Shown here in pieces: positions 1 to 10,343 of a stretch of 40,143 nucleotides of DNA. A program made the position numbers and the translations under genes. The DNA is from an uncultured Thiohalocapsa sp. (GTDB lineage Bacteria > Pseudomonadota > Gammaproteobacteria > Chromatiales > Chromatiaceae): assembly GCF_913062725.1 (NCBI RefSeq), contig NZ_CAJXWY010000039.1:1-40143 (forward strand), given 5' to 3'. The number at the start of each line of letters is the position of its first letter. The stretch's first letter is position 1. A model generated the notes under the pieces. The model was not told where the DNA came from, made no database searches, and saw nothing but the letters and a program-made list of their open reading frames with translations.

Positions 1-95
1 AAAGGTTTCCACGTGCTTACGTCATGTCAGCATGTTTCCCCCTCTTCCAGGCTTTGCCTGGCGCAATAAGCGTTCAGTTGCAGGAAAGCCTTCGC

Positions 96-689
96 ATGAC
101 AACGAATCCATCTCTGCGCAAGCGCCCTAACGGCCATCTCCTGTTCGCGCAGCAGTTCTTCCGGCACCCGCGCCAGATCGGCTCGATCATCCCCAGCTCC
201 GGCTTTCTGGAGCGTCGCGTCATCGCCGCCGCCGACATTGCCGCCGCCCGCTGCGTCGTCGAGCTTGGCCCCGGCACCGGCGGCATGACTCAGGCCATGC
301 TCGGCGCCCTGGCGCCGGATGCACGGCTGCTGAGCATCGAGATCAATCCGTTGTTCCACGAGCAAGTGAGCCGCATCGAAGACGAACGGCTCATCGCCCA
401 CCTCGGCAGCGCCACCGATGTTCGAGCGATCGTGACGTCCCACGGGCTCGCCGCGCCGGATGCCATCGTCTCGGGCATCCCCTTCTCCACCATGAGTGCG
501 GCGATCGGCTCGCAGATTCTCGCCGAAGTCGCCGCCGTGCTCGCCGATACCGGGCGCTTCGTCGCCTATCAGTTCAATCCCCGTGTCGGGGCCTTGGCCC
601 AGCCCGTGCTGGGCACACCGCAGGTGGCCATGGAACTGCGCAATATCCCGCCGATGCGGGTGTTTCGCTGGGCGAAATCCCAGGCTTGA
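96..689 (+). CDS. PmtA-like SAM-dependent methyltransferase
   Basis: Class I S-adenosylmethionine-dependent methyltransferase of about 197 residues, closest in look to bacterial phospholipid N-methyltransferases (PmtA type) and related to the KsgA fold. The SAM-binding motif VVELGPGTGGMT sits about 45 residues in, followed by an acidic strand end (LLSIEINP) and a segment IVSGIPFSTM where PmtA proteins carry their post-motif-IV signature. No signal peptide is visible, so a cytosolic, membrane-surface enzyme is expected. The frame is open further upstream, but the ATG at 96 has a good Shine-Dalgarno (AGGAAAG, 7 nt spacing). Converges with the PqiA-domain gene. The substrate (phosphatidylethanolamine or other) is inferred from family only; a different small-molecule methyltransferase is possible. 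Confidence 0.75.
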   Translation: MTTNPSLRKRPNGHLLFAQQFFRHPRQIGSIIPSSGFLERRVIAAADIAAARCVVELGPGTGGMTQAMLGALAPDARLLSIEINPLFHEQVSRIEDERLIAHLGSATDVRAIVTSHGLAAPDAIVSGIPFSTMSAAIGSQILAEVAAVLADTGRFVAYQFNPRVGALAQPVLGTPQVAMELRNIPPMRVFRWAKSQA

Positions 690-725
690 GGGCGCGGCCC
701 TTTGGCGCGCCTGTGCGCGCACACG

Positions 726-776
726 CGGCGCCGGGCATCGTGCCCGCGCAGCGGGCGGCGGCGATGCCCGGCGCCG
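726..776. repeat. Compound inverted repeat between convergent genes
   Basis: Perfect 15-bp arms at 726-740 and 762-776 enclose a 21-nt loop, which itself holds a perfect 6-bp stem (742-747 with 751-756). It lies between two convergent genes and can fold on either strand. A bidirectional transcription stop or a REP/BIME-like repeat are both possible; there is no T-run. Confidence 0.7.
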
Positions 777-823
777 GGCGCACACCAAGCTGGGCGCACA
801 CCAAGCCGGGCGCATACCAAGCT
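776..823. repeat. Three tandem 16-bp repeats
   Basis: Three consecutive units at 776-791, 792-807 and 808-823, consensus GGGCGCACACCAAGCY, with one internal change in unit 3 (CATACC). The last unit ends at the final base of the stop codon of the convergent PqiA-domain gene. Function unknown. Confidence 0.8.
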
Positions 824-2133
824 CAGCGCGGGCGTTTTCCCACGCGCGCCTCCAGCAGCGCCGATAACACCAGGCTCGCCAGCACGAAGGCCAGGAACAG
901 GTAGAAGCCCGGCCGCAGCTCGGTGCCGTTGGTGGTGATGACATCGACGCCGCGGCCGCCGCCGGCCATGGCCGCGAGCTGGCTCTCCACCAAGCCGCTG
1001 AAGCCCACATAGGCCATGAGCATGGCCACCACCAGCACGTCGGCCATGGACCATTTGCCGGAGCGCAGGGCAAAGAACTCGATCAGGCCGTTGCCGCGCA
1101 GCCCGCGCCAGTCCAGGTAGTAAACAAAGCCGGCCAGCACCTTGAGCAACGGAAACACCAGGCTGAACAGCGTGATCAGCACGGCGACGAAGCGCATGTC
1201 CCAGGCACCGGTATCCACGAGTACGCCGACGACGTCGAGGATGCTCTTGCTCTGGAAGTAGAGCACCTGGTCGGAGAACACGATGGGCTCGCCGAGCAGG
1301 ACGAAGCGCAGCTCTGTAATGCGCGCCTCCACGTCGATCATGGGCGTGATGACGCCACCCGTGAGCAGCACCAGGCTGCCCGCGGTGAGCATGACCATGA
1401 CCTCGGGCCTGAGGTGCGGGCGCTCGCGCCAGGCGACGAAGCACATGGTCGCCACGGCGATCAGTGCCCCCGCGGTGAAGGGCCGTGCACGTGCCCGCAG
1501 CGTGGCGATGTCGGTGCGCAGCTGCGACTCGCAGGCGGCGGCGTCGGCGCAGCCGTGGCGGGCGAGGACGGCGTTGTAGGCGCTGAAGTCCGTGGCCGTG
1601 AACGTGGCGTCCGCCGCGGCATCGAGCGCCGCCAGCAGGCGGTCTTTGAGCTCGGCGCGGGTTTGCGGGCGATTGAGCTCGGCGATGACGGCGTCCGCGT
1701 ACCTGGGCACTTGGGCGCGCAGCTCGTTGAAGTCGACGAGGAAATCCTGTACGCCCTGGCGCAGTGTCCCGCCCAGGCGCTCCCAGACGTTGTCGCCGGC
1801 GCTGTTGCGCCGGCGCAGATAATCCTCCAGCTCCACTAAGATACGCTCGAGGGCAATCTCGAGGTTGCGCTTGATGGCCGGACGATTGGCCTCGGTCACC
1901 TCGAAGGTGTCGATCTTGTGCGCCAGCAGCGACGACACCCGCGCCATCCAGGCCTCGGCATTGAGCAGCCCGTAGCGGACGTCGTGCAGCTCGGCGAGGT
2001 CGGTTTCCAGCCGCTGGATACGGCGCAGATCGGCCGTGGCCTGGGCGGCGAGCAAGGCCGCCGCGAGCAGCAGCAGCCCGAGCGAGAGGGCGGCGGCGAG
2101 CCTGGCGGTGGCCGGGGGCAGGCTGGCACGCAT
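823..2133 (-). CDS. PqiA-domain (paraquat-inducible protein A family) membrane protein
   Basis: Integral membrane protein of 436 residues. An N-terminal membrane anchor (about residues 10-32) is followed by a roughly 180-residue, mostly helical soluble region, then several hydrophobic segments from about residue 210. The C-terminal half carries the PqiA signature: a tract around DWRGLRGNGLIEFF and then SGKWSMADVLVVAMLMAY. PqiA proteins are linked to PqiB/MCE-type lipid transport across the envelope, but no MCE gene is present here, so the role is not assigned. The gene lies 24 nt downstream of rho on the same strand and may be read through from it. The long N-terminal soluble domain is not part of classical PqiA. 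Confidence 0.75.
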   Translation of the reverse strand: MRASLPPATARLAAALSLGLLLLAAALLAAQATADLRRIQRLETDLAELHDVRYGLLNAEAWMARVSSLLAHKIDTFEVTEANRPAIKRNLEIALERILVELEDYLRRRNSAGDNVWERLGGTLRQGVQDFLVDFNELRAQVPRYADAVIAELNRPQTRAELKDRLLAALDAAADATFTATDFSAYNAVLARHGCADAAACESQLRTDIATLRARARPFTAGALIAVATMCFVAWRERPHLRPEVMVMLTAGSLVLLTGGVITPMIDVEARITELRFVLLGEPIVFSDQVLYFQSKSILDVVGVLVDTGAWDMRFVAVLITLFSLVFPLLKVLAGFVYYLDWRGLRGNGLIEFFALRSGKWSMADVLVVAMLMAYVGFSGLVESQLAAMAGGGRGVDVITTNGTELRPGFYLFLAFVLASLVLSALLEARVGKRPR

Positions 2134-2157
2134 GGCGACGGTCTCGCCGGCGCAGGC

Positions 2158-3414
<1,257 letters not shown>

Positions 3415-3643
3415 TGCGTCGTGTGTGATGGCGATGGGCCGCCGGTTGGTCGGCGCCGGGCGGGTGGGCGCCGGTGGTGACGATGCCGCGGCTGCGGTGC
3501 GCGGCGGCTGGACCGGCGGTGGCGGGATGATTGGCTGTCCTACCTGAGCGCCCGGGGATGGCGCCGGGCGGGGCTCCTGAAGCTTCGGCGGCCGTGCCCC
3601 AGCGGGGCGACGACCACGGCGGTCGGCGGGGCCGCCGGCCGGC
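3415..3643 (-). promoter_or_regulatory. rho leader region
   Basis: 229-nt gap between trxA and rho. In the rho mRNA sense it is rich in C relative to G just before the start, for example ACCAACCGGC and CATCGCCATCACACACGACG. Rho genes are commonly autoregulated by Rho-dependent termination in the leader, so this stretch is a candidate rut-containing leader; that role is inference. No small ORF is convincing here. Confidence 0.35.
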
Positions 3644-3970
3644 TCAGAGATTACTGTCGATGAAGACGGTCAGCTGCGACTTGGATACGGCGCCGACCTT
3701 GGTGGCCTCGGGCTCACCACCCTTGAACAGCATCAGGGTCGGGATGCCGCGCACCTTGAAGCGTTCGGTGATGGCGCGGTTCTGGTCGATGTCGAGCTTT
3801 GCGACCTTGATCTTGCCGGCGTACTCCTCGGCGATCTCCTCCAGCAGCGGGGCGATCATTTTGCAGGGAGCACACCAGTTGGCCCAATAGTCCACCAGGA
3901 CGGGCTCGGTGGAGTTGAGCACCTCCTCTTCGAAGGTGTCGTCCGTCACTTGCAGGATACGATCGGTCAC
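3644..3970 (-). CDS. trxA: Thioredoxin 1
   Basis: Small cytosolic dithiol reductant of 108 residues, which matches the normal thioredoxin length. The active site reads WCAPC at residues 32-36 (the classical form is WCGPC), followed by KMIAPLL; the cis-proline motif RGIPTLMLF and the C-terminal glycine region are intact. The start is taken as GTG at 3970 (VTDRILQV), preceded by GGAGAC. The frame stays open for a further 500 nt upstream, but that part is Arg/Ala/Pro-rich and not thioredoxin. It sits upstream of rho and is divergent from rhlB, a conserved arrangement. The Gly-to-Ala change in the CXXC loop may shift the redox potential. Confidence 0.95.
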   Translation of the reverse strand: MTDRILQVTDDTFEEEVLNSTEPVLVDYWANWCAPCKMIAPLLEEIAEEYAGKIKVAKLDIDQNRAITERFKVRGIPTLMLFKGGEPEATKVGAVSKSQLTVFIDSNL

Positions 3971-4435
3971 GTCTGGTCTGTCTCCGCTCGGGTGAAGGGT
4001 TGGGGCGGGCGGCGTCACGGATGGGTGTCTGCATTGCGCGTCGTCGTGGGCGCGTGGTGGCGATGTGCGCATCGCAGACGCCTGGCGCCAAGGCTGGTTG
4101 CGCTTGCCCGTGTTTGAGCTTGCAGGGCTGCCGGGCCGTCTCGCTGCCTGAAATTCAACCGCTGCCGGTGCAACTCGTGCGGCGACTGCGGCGTGGGTCA
4201 GGGGGGAGGTCGGGCGGATTGGCGTTGTTATCGCCCTGAAGGTTAAGATGCTATTTGAGCCAAAGATGTCAAGATTTGCAACCCCTCCCGGCACGTCGGC
4301 CCGGACCGCCGACGCCAACCGCGTCACGATGCGTCGTCGCAGCCGACCGGCTGACGTGCCCGTGGCCCGCCGAGCCCGCGCCTGAGCGCGCGCTCGCCAC
4401 CCGCCGGAGAGCTCGGCCCAACGCCCCAGGATTCC
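3971..4435. other. Divergent intergenic region, trxA / rhlB
   Basis: 465 nt without a convincing gene. The stretch 4224-4290 is distinctly AT-richer than its surroundings and probably holds the divergent promoters. A perfect TTGACA on the minus strand is listed separately. No hairpin of note was found. Confidence 0.6.
4244..4272 (-). promoter_or_regulatory. Possible trxA promoter
   Basis: Minus-strand TTGACA at 4267-4272 within an AT-rich island. The -10 about 17 bp downstream (around ATCTTA) is poor, so this is a weak call. It would give a 5' UTR of about 270 nt for trxA. Confidence 0.3.
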
Positions 4436-5944
4436 ATGCCCCAGACACACCTCACCGACGTTCGCTTCGACCATTTCGATCTCGATCCCCGTATCCTACA
4501 AGGACTCGCCGACGCGGGCTTCAGTCATTGCACGCCGATCCAGGCGCAGACTCTCCCGCTGGCGCTGGCCGGTCAGGACGTCGCCGGGCAGGCGCAAACC
4601 GGCACCGGCAAGACCGCGGCCTTTCTGGTGGCGGGCATGCAGCATCTGCTGACGCATCCGCCCGCCGGGGCGCGTGAGGGACCACAGCAGCCACGCATCG
4701 TCATCCTCGCCCCCACCCGCGAGCTGGCGGTGCAGATTCATAAGGATGCGGCAGTCATCAACAAGCACACCGGCTTCAGGCTCGGCCTCGTCTACGGCGG
4801 CACCGGTTACCAGCAACAGCGCGAGGCCATCGCCGCCGGCGTGGACATCCTCATCGGCACGCCGGGGCGGCTGATCGACTACTTCAAGCAGCGGGTCTTC
4901 AACTTCAACGCCGTGCAGGTGGTGGTGCTGGACGAGGCGGACCGCATGTTCGACCTCGGCTTCATCAAGGACATTCGGTTCGTGCTGCGCCGGCTGCCGA
5001 GTCCGGCGCAGCGCCTGGGGATGCTGTTCTCGGCGACCCTGTCCTACCGGGTCATGGAGCTCGCTTACGAGCACATGAACGACCCGCACATGGTGGAGAT
5101 CGCCCCGGAGCAGGTCACCGCCGACCGGGTGCGACAGACCTGCTACATGGTTGCCAACGACGAAAAGATCCCGCTGCTGCTGGGGCTGGTGCGGCTCGAA
5201 GGCGCGCGCATCATGGTCTTCGTCAACACCAAGCGCGAGGGCGAGCGCGTTTGGGGCTATCTCGAGGGCAACGGCGTGCATGCGGCCATGCTCTCCGGCG
5301 ACGTGCCGCAGAAGAAGCGCCTGAAGCTGCTGGCCCAATTCAAGTCCGGCGAGCTGCCCGTCATGGTGGCCACGGACGTTGCCGCCCGCGGACTGCATAT
5401 TCCCGGCGTCTCCCACGTCATCAACTACGATCTGCCCGACGACGCCGAGGACTATGTGCACCGCATCGGCCGCACCGCCCGCGCCGGCGAGGCCGGCGAC
5501 GCCATCAGCTTCGTCTGTGAGCGCTACGCCTTCTGCCTGCCCGACATCGAAGCCTACATCGGCATGAAGATTCCCGTGGCCGAGATCACCGCGGACATGC
5601 TCGCCGAGGTGGACCCGAAGAGCCGGGTGCCTGCGCCGCGGCGGCCGCGGGATGGGCGCGGCGAAGGTCGCGGTGGCCGGCGCGATCAAGGCGGCAACGC
5701 CCGTCGGGGCGGTGGCGCGCGCGCACGCGCGAAGCCCGGCGGCGATCAGGCCGGTCCCCGGACTGGCCACCACAGTGGCGCCGACGCGGCATCCGCACCA
5801 CCATTGGCACAAGAGGCGGCACAAGAGGCGGCGGGCCAGGCGGATGGCAATGGCGCGCCAGCGCCGGCCGATGCGCGGGCCAGGCCCAAGCAACGGCGTC
5901 GGCGGCGGCGCAAGCCGGCCGCGGATCCGGCGCCCACGGCCTGA
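4436..5944 (+). CDS. rhlB: DEAD-box ATP-dependent RNA helicase RhlB
   Basis: DEAD-box helicase of 502 residues; in Gammaproteobacteria RhlB is the helicase of the RNase E degradosome. Motifs in order: Q motif region [15 protein letters not shown], motif I AQTGTGKT (53-60), PTRELA, GTPGRL, DEAD (166-169), SAT, and motif [12 protein letters not shown]. The helicase core ends near residue 400. It is followed by a roughly 100-residue low-complexity tail rich in Arg, Gly, Ala and Pro, ending in a basic run ([10 protein letters not shown]), suited to RNA binding. Divergent from trxA-rho, the same order as in E. coli, which supports RhlB over other DEAD-box paralogues. Confidence 0.93.
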   Translation: MPQTHLTDVRFDHFDLDPRILQGLADAGFSHCTPIQAQTLPLALAGQDVAGQAQTGTGKTAAFLVAGMQHLLTHPPAGAREGPQQPRIVILAPTRELAVQIHKDAAVINKHTGFRLGLVYGGTGYQQQREAIAAGVDILIGTPGRLIDYFKQRVFNFNAVQVVVLDEADRMFDLGFIKDIRFVLRRLPSPAQRLGMLFSATLSYRVMELAYEHMNDPHMVEIAPEQVTADRVRQTCYMVANDEKIPLLLGLVRLEGARIMVFVNTKREGERVWGYLEGNGVHAAMLSGDVPQKKRLKLLAQFKSGELPVMVATDVAARGLHIPGVSHVINYDLPDDAEDYVHRIGRTARAGEAGDAISFVCERYAFCLPDIEAYIGMKIPVAEITADMLAEVDPKSRVPAPRRPRDGRGEGRGGRRDQGGNARRGGGARARAKPGGDQAGPRTGHHSGADAASAPPLAQEAAQEAAGQADGNGAPAPADARARPKQRRRRRRKPAADPAPTA

Positions 5945-5991
5945 GCGGGGCGCGTGCGCCGTCGCGGTTTGTGCCGCGCGGCGGCGGGCGC

Positions 5992-6678
5992 TCAGCGCAG
6001 CTGCGGCAGGATCTGCGAGAAGCGCGCGATGGCCGGAAAATCCCGAACATCCCGCGCCGGCACCCGCGAGTCCGGTGCGCTCACCGCCAGCAGCCAGTGG
6101 AAGCCGTAGTCGCGGGCGGCGTGCAGGACCTCCAGATTGTCATCCACGAAAAGCGTCCGCTGTGGGTCGAAGGGCTCGATCGCCTGCACCCGCGCCCAGA
6201 AGCCCGGCGCCTCCTTGGCCAGCCGCAGGTCATGCGCGCAGATCACCCGTTCCAGGCGATCCCCGAGGCGGGTGCGCCGAAACTTGAGATCGATGGATTT
6301 CTGGTGGGCATTGGTCACCAGCACCCGGCGCTTGCCGCAATTGCCGAGGGCGTCGAGGAACTCCGCCACGAAGGGATGCGCAGCGATCAGATGCTCCACC
6401 TCGGCCTTCAGCAGCGCAATGTCCAGACCCAGTTCCCGGCTCCAGTGGTCGATGCAATACCAGTCCAACGTGCCCTGGATACGGCGATACTTGGGCAGCA
6501 GCGTATCCTTGGCCTCGGCCAGGCTGACCCCGATGTGCTCGGCATAGCGCCTGGGGACGTGCTCCAGCCAAAAATGGTTGTCGTAGTGCAGATCCAGCAG
6601 CGTGCCGTCCATGTCCAGGAAGACCGTGTCGATGGCGGCCCAGTCGAGCTGCGGGGCCTGGTCGTGGGGCTGGGACAT
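5992..6678 (-). CDS. yrfG: HAD-family GMP/IMP nucleotidase (YrfG-like)
   Basis: Haloacid-dehalogenase phosphatase of 228 residues from the chosen start, predicted to dephosphorylate purine nucleoside monophosphates (IMP/GMP). Visible motifs: motif I DMDGT (Asp22 and Asp24), motif II VTNAH, the Lys of motif III in LRLAKEAPGFW, and motif IV FVDDN. The cap insertion (LHYDNHFW, KYRRIQGTLDWYCIDHW) is typical of the YrfG group. The start is set at the ATG at 6678 (MSQPHDQ); an ATG 16 codons upstream adds a non-conserved Arg-rich leader. Divergent from nudE, another nucleotide-hydrolysing enzyme; such pairs are known in Gammaproteobacteria. Confidence 0.87.
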   Translation of the reverse strand: MSQPHDQAPQLDWAAIDTVFLDMDGTLLDLHYDNHFWLEHVPRRYAEHIGVSLAEAKDTLLPKYRRIQGTLDWYCIDHWSRELGLDIALLKAEVEHLIAAHPFVAEFLDALGNCGKRRVLVTNAHQKSIDLKFRRTRLGDRLERVICAHDLRLAKEAPGFWARVQAIEPFDPQRTLFVDDNLEVLHAARDYGFHWLLAVSAPDSRVPARDVRDFPAIARFSQILPQLR

Positions 6679-6781
6679 GCTGGCGGCCCGGCGGCGGTTG
6701 GTGGTCTGCGCAATGCCGTGCAGCATACCCGACCCCGCTCACCACGCGCAGCACCCAACGGACTGCGGAGGCATTGAGCCC

Positions 6782-7348
6782 ATGAACAGACAAAAACCGC
6801 GGGTCCTGGCCCGCCGACTCGCGGCCCGCTCCCGCATCTTCCGCGTGGAAGCCGTGGATCTTGAGTTCGCCAACGGCGAGCGTCGCACCTTCGAGCGCAT
6901 CCTCGGCGGCAACGACTCGGTCATGATCGTCCCCGTGGACGCCGACCAGAACCTACTCCTCGCGCGCGAGTATGCCGCTGGCAGCGATGACTACCAGCTC
7001 GGTTTTCCAAAGGGCGTGGTGGACGCCGGTGAAGACATCCATGCCGCCGCCGGGCGTGAGCTGCGCGAGGAGCTCGGTCTCGCCGCCAGGCGCCTGGACA
7101 CGGTGCACCGGGTGAGCGTGGTGCCCGGCTATATGCAGCACGGCAGCCGCATCGTGCTGGCGCGCGACCTCTACCCCGACCCGCTGCCCGGCGACGAGCC
7201 CGAGCCCATCGAGGTCCTGCCCTGGCCGCTGGCGGATGGCGACGGTTTGCTGGAGCGGCCCGATTTCACCGAGGCGCGCTCCATCGCCGCGTTATTTCTG
7301 GTGCGCCGCTTCCTGGCGCGCGAACGCCGGGTGTCGGGGGCCGGTTGA
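6782..7348 (+). CDS. nudE: ADP compounds hydrolase NudE
   Basis: Nudix hydrolase of 188 residues. The Nudix box (GX5EX7REUXEEXGU) is complete at residues 78-100, beginning GVVDAGE and ending RELREELGL. The preceding QLGFPKGVVDAGE and the following VSVVPGYM fit the NudE subgroup, which hydrolyses ADP-ribose, NADH and Ap3A. The ATG at 6782 has GGAGG about 10 nt upstream. The frame is open further upstream, but that part is antisense to the neighbouring nucleotidase. Cytosolic; divergent from the YrfG-like gene. Confidence 0.9.
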   Translation: MNRQKPRVLARRLAARSRIFRVEAVDLEFANGERRTFERILGGNDSVMIVPVDADQNLLLAREYAAGSDDYQLGFPKGVVDAGEDIHAAAGRELREELGLAARRLDTVHRVSVVPGYMQHGSRIVLARDLYPDPLPGDEPEPIEVLPWPLADGDGLLERPDFTEARSIAALFLVRRFLARERRVSGAG

Positions 7349-7403
7349 CCACCGCGATCGGTGCCGGCCGCCCGACCCGGGCCCTGACCTTTGAGGTAAC
7401 AGT

Positions 7404-8525
7404 ATGATCCGCGAGCTCAGGCGCCGGCATCGGTGCCGTCACAGCCTCGGTGGCCCGGGCGGCCGGACCGGCAGCCCGGCGGTGCTTTCGGTGCTCGGCC
7501 CGGTCGTCGGTCTGGCCATCGGGCTGATGACAGGCGCCACCGCCGCGCTCGGTGCGCCCGCCGCCGGCGTCGATGCGGACGTCACCACGGCGCTCGGCGC
7601 GGACGATTTCCCGCGCGAGCAGCCGCTGGCGTATCCCGCGTGGTTCAAGGAGCCCTTCCTCAACCTGCGCGACGATCATGCCGAGGCCGTCGCCGCGGGC
7701 AAGGACCTGGTGGTCTACTTCGGCCAGCGCCGCTGCGCCTACTGCCACAAGCTCATGGATGTGAACTTCGGCGCACCGGACATCGTCGATTACACCCGTG
7801 CGCACTTCGACATCGTGCCCGTGGACATCTGGGGTGTCGCCGAGGTGACCGACCTGGCCGGCAACAAGCTGACCGAGCGCGACTTCGCCCTGCGGGAGGA
7901 AACCAACTTCACGCCCTCGCTGGTGTTCTACGACGCACAAGGGCGCGAGGCCCTGCGCCTGCGCGGCTACTATCCGCCGTATCAATTTCGCGCCGCACTG
8001 GAGTATGTGGCCGATGACCATTACCAGCGCGAGTCCTTCCGCGACTACCTGGCCCGCGGCGACAACCGCATGGTGTTCGGGCCCGCCGATTTGAACGACC
8101 AGGACTTCTTCGAAGCACCGCCCTACAATCTCGATCGCTCCGGCGTGCCGAGCGATCGCCCGCTGGCGGTGTTCTTCGAGCAGGGCGACTGCCACGCCTG
8201 CGACGTCCTGCACGGCCAGGCCCTGGAGGAGGTGGAGTTGCAGCGCCAGTTCGGCGAGCTCGACAGCGTGCAGCTGGACATCTGGTCCGACACACCGGTG
8301 GTGACACCACAAGGGGAGCGCACGACGGCCCGGGACTGGGCCCGGGATCTCGGCCTGTTCTATACACCCTCGCTGCTCTTCTTCGACGAGCACGGCCGGG
8401 AGATCCTGCGTGTGGATTCGGTGGTCGGCTTCTATCGCCTGCGCAACGTGCTCAACTACATCAGTAACAAGGCCTATCTCGACGAGCCCAATTATCAGCG
8501 TTGGCGCTTGTCACGGGCATTCTGA
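7404..8525 (+). CDS. Exported or anchored protein with two thioredoxin-like domains
   Basis: Protein of 373 residues with a basic N-terminus and a hydrophobic segment at about 26-50 (signal peptide or anchor), so a periplasmic location is likely. Two thioredoxin-fold halves follow. The first has CAYC at 111-114 and the cis-Pro motif NFTPSLVFY near 170. The second has CHAC at 263-266 and the matching motif FYTPSLLFF. Both halves are thus potentially redox active. The family resembles SoxW / thioredoxin_7-like proteins; a role as thiol reductant in sulfur metabolism or cytochrome maturation is inference. The ATG has GAGGT 7 nt upstream. Single gene, converging with the lipoprotein gene. Confidence 0.8.
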   Translation: MIRELRRRHRCRHSLGGPGGRTGSPAVLSVLGPVVGLAIGLMTGATAALGAPAAGVDADVTTALGADDFPREQPLAYPAWFKEPFLNLRDDHAEAVAAGKDLVVYFGQRRCAYCHKLMDVNFGAPDIVDYTRAHFDIVPVDIWGVAEVTDLAGNKLTERDFALREETNFTPSLVFYDAQGREALRLRGYYPPYQFRAALEYVADDHYQRESFRDYLARGDNRMVFGPADLNDQDFFEAPPYNLDRSGVPSDRPLAVFFEQGDCHACDVLHGQALEEVELQRQFGELDSVQLDIWSDTPVVTPQGERTTARDWARDLGLFYTPSLLFFDEHGREILRVDSVVGFYRLRNVLNYISNKAYLDEPNYQRWRLSRAF

Positions 8526-8597
8526 GGGTGCGAGCGCCTGCGCCGGATGGGGGCAGCCGGCACGCTTGACCGACCGGCGGCACGCGATGGTGCGGCC

Positions 8598-9485
8598 TCA
8601 ACAGGCCACGGGTGCCAGGTGCGGGTCGCGCTGTAAGCGCAGGAAGTCGCGCCGCAACCCCGTCAGCCGATCGATCAGCCGTCGGCGCTGGGTGTCGGTA
8701 AAGGTGGCGTCGAGGCGCACCAGCAACTCGGTGACGCCGCTGCGCAGTTGCGCCTGGCTGCGCGCCAGCGCCGCTGGCATGTCGCTGTAGTCCACCAGCC
8801 AGTCGACCAGGAAGGCCTCGATCTGCGCCGGCGCGGCGTCCCGGCGCAGCAGGGCGATGAGCTCGCGGCGCTTGCGGTCCCGATAGGCATACCAGACGTC
8901 GGTCTCAGGCAGGTCGGCGACCACGGCGCCGACGATGCGGCGCTGGTTCGCGTCCAGCTCGCCGAGCCACCAGCGCAGGTTGTCGGCATAGCGCTCCACC
9001 CGTTTGGCGACGCGTTCCGCCTCGGGGCGGGCGCCGGCATCCGCATCCTCCTGCGCCTCTTCGCGAAAGCGCTGCGTCAGGGCCTGGATCTGCGATTGCT
9101 CCAAATCCGCGAGCAGCGGTGCCGCGGTGGCCGCCGCGAGCGTGAAATGGCGGCGGTAGATGCGCTCGAACTGGTCCAGCAGACAGTGCACATCCTCGCG
9201 GGTGAAGCCCTTGCGGGCATCGTTCTGCGCGCTGTCGAAAAAGGCCGCAAGATACGGCAGCTCCGCCTGACGGTGCGTGGCCAGCGCCGCCCTCAGGGTT
9301 GGCGACCAGCGCTCCATCTGGGTGCTATCCAGCCCGAGATAGTCGTCGGCATAGCGCTCGATGAAAAAATCCGCGGTGTTGTACGCAAGCTGCATGGTCG
9401 AGCAGCCGGCCGCCAGCAGCGCGGCGGCGGCCGCCGCGAGCAGGCGCAATCGCAATGGGGCGGATGAGAGCATGGTTGCGGGCAT
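8598..9485 (-). CDS. DUF6279-type lipoprotein
   Basis: Putative outer-membrane or periplasmic lipoprotein of 295 residues. A Leu/Ala-rich signal peptide ends in a lipobox LLAAGC with the modified Cys at about residue 28. The mature part is helical, rich in Arg, Glu and Ala, and starts with the family-like segment STMQLAYNTADFFI, then a conserved-looking YLGLD(S/T)TQMERW. This matches uncharacterised DUF6279 lipoproteins of Gammaproteobacteria; no enzymatic residues are evident. The start may instead be the ATG at 9473 (MLSSAPLRL); neither has a strong Shine-Dalgarno. A minus-strand TATATT at 9526-9531 could serve as the -10. Confidence 0.75.
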   Translation of the reverse strand: MPATMLSSAPLRLRLLAAAAAALLAAGCSTMQLAYNTADFFIERYADDYLGLDSTQMERWSPTLRAALATHRQAELPYLAAFFDSAQNDARKGFTREDVHCLLDQFERIYRRHFTLAAATAAPLLADLEQSQIQALTQRFREEAQEDADAGARPEAERVAKRVERYADNLRWWLGELDANQRRIVGAVVADLPETDVWYAYRDRKRRELIALLRRDAAPAQIEAFLVDWLVDYSDMPAALARSQAQLRSGVTELLVRLDATFTDTQRRRLIDRLTGLRRDFLRLQRDPHLAPVAC

Positions 9486-9776
9486 TCCCGTCGTCGACCG
9501 CGGTTGTGCGGCCCTCGCTGAGCGCAATATAACAAGCACCCACAGGGCATCGCAGGTGGCGATCCCATCACATGCAGCGATGCGCGTCGCTCCACCGCCC
9601 ATCGCCGCCGGCCGGGCCGCGGCTACAACGCCATGCGCGGCGCCGGCGGTCTCACCGCCGCGGTGATGGCCCCGGGGCGCGTCGCGGTGGGTGATCGCCT
9701 GGTGCCACCGGCGCCCGATGCCGCCGAAACCCACCGACCCCGACAGCCATGAGCACAGACCACAGGAGCCAACCGC
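9486..9776. other. Divergent intergenic region
   Basis: 291 nt between the lipoprotein gene and the DCC-family gene. Apart from the TATATT-like -10 for the lipoprotein gene, nothing distinctive was found. Confidence 0.5.
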
Positions 9777-10169
9777 ATGAGCCCTTCCGCGGATAGCGCA
9801 CTCACCACCTTCTACGACGGCGGCTGTCCGCTCTGTAGCAAGGAGATTGCGCACTACCGGCGCCTCGACCGTGCCGGTCGGGTGCGCTGGGTGGACATCA
9901 CCCGAGACACCCACGCCCTGGCCGCCGTCGGCCTGGATCAGGCCACCGCCATGCGCCGCCTGCACGTGTGCGATGCCACGGGCCAGCTCGTGCAGGGCGT
10001 GCCCGCGTTCGTCGCCATCTGGCGCCAGCTGCCGGGCTACCGGCTGCTGGCGCGCGTGGTCACCGCATTACGGCTCACCGGCGTTCTCGACGCGGCTTAC
10101 CGGCGCTTTGCGGACTGGCGCTTCGAGCGCCGCTGCCGCGACGGCAGCTGCCGCATCTCCGGGGGCTGA
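9777..10169 (+). CDS. DCC-family thiol-disulfide oxidoreductase (DUF393)
   Basis: Small protein of 130 residues from the DUF393 family, named after its DxxCxxC motif. The motif YDGGCPLCSKE is present at residues 13-23 (Cys17 and Cys20), followed by a VDIT strand, the segment LHVCDATGQLVQGVPAFV and a C-terminal helical region with basic residues. Members are predicted thiol-disulfide oxidoreductases with a thioredoxin-like fold; the partner is unknown. ATG at 9777 preceded by GGAG at good spacing. It sits 174 nt upstream of hypA on the same strand. No signal peptide, so cytosolic. Confidence 0.88.
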   Translation: MSPSADSALTTFYDGGCPLCSKEIAHYRRLDRAGRVRWVDITRDTHALAAVGLDQATAMRRLHVCDATGQLVQGVPAFVAIWRQLPGYRLLARVVTALRLTGVLDAAYRRFADWRFERRCRDGSCRISGG

Positions 10170-10343
10170 GGCTCACGCTTATCGCCGTATCACCCGCCCG
10201 CATGTGTGCGCCCCCATCGCTCGGCCGCCCCGATGCCGCCGCCGGCAATCCAGCCCTCGCAGCCATGTACGCCGCGGGTCCACGTCTGTGGGCTACGCGG
10301 CGACGACGCGAGCGTCCAGTGAACGCCGCCGCGGGCGTGTGCC

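Noticed and set aside
3971..4474. Upstream extension of the thioredoxin frame
   Set aside because: Arg/Ala/Pro-rich with no thioredoxin similarity; GTG at 3970 gives the normal length.
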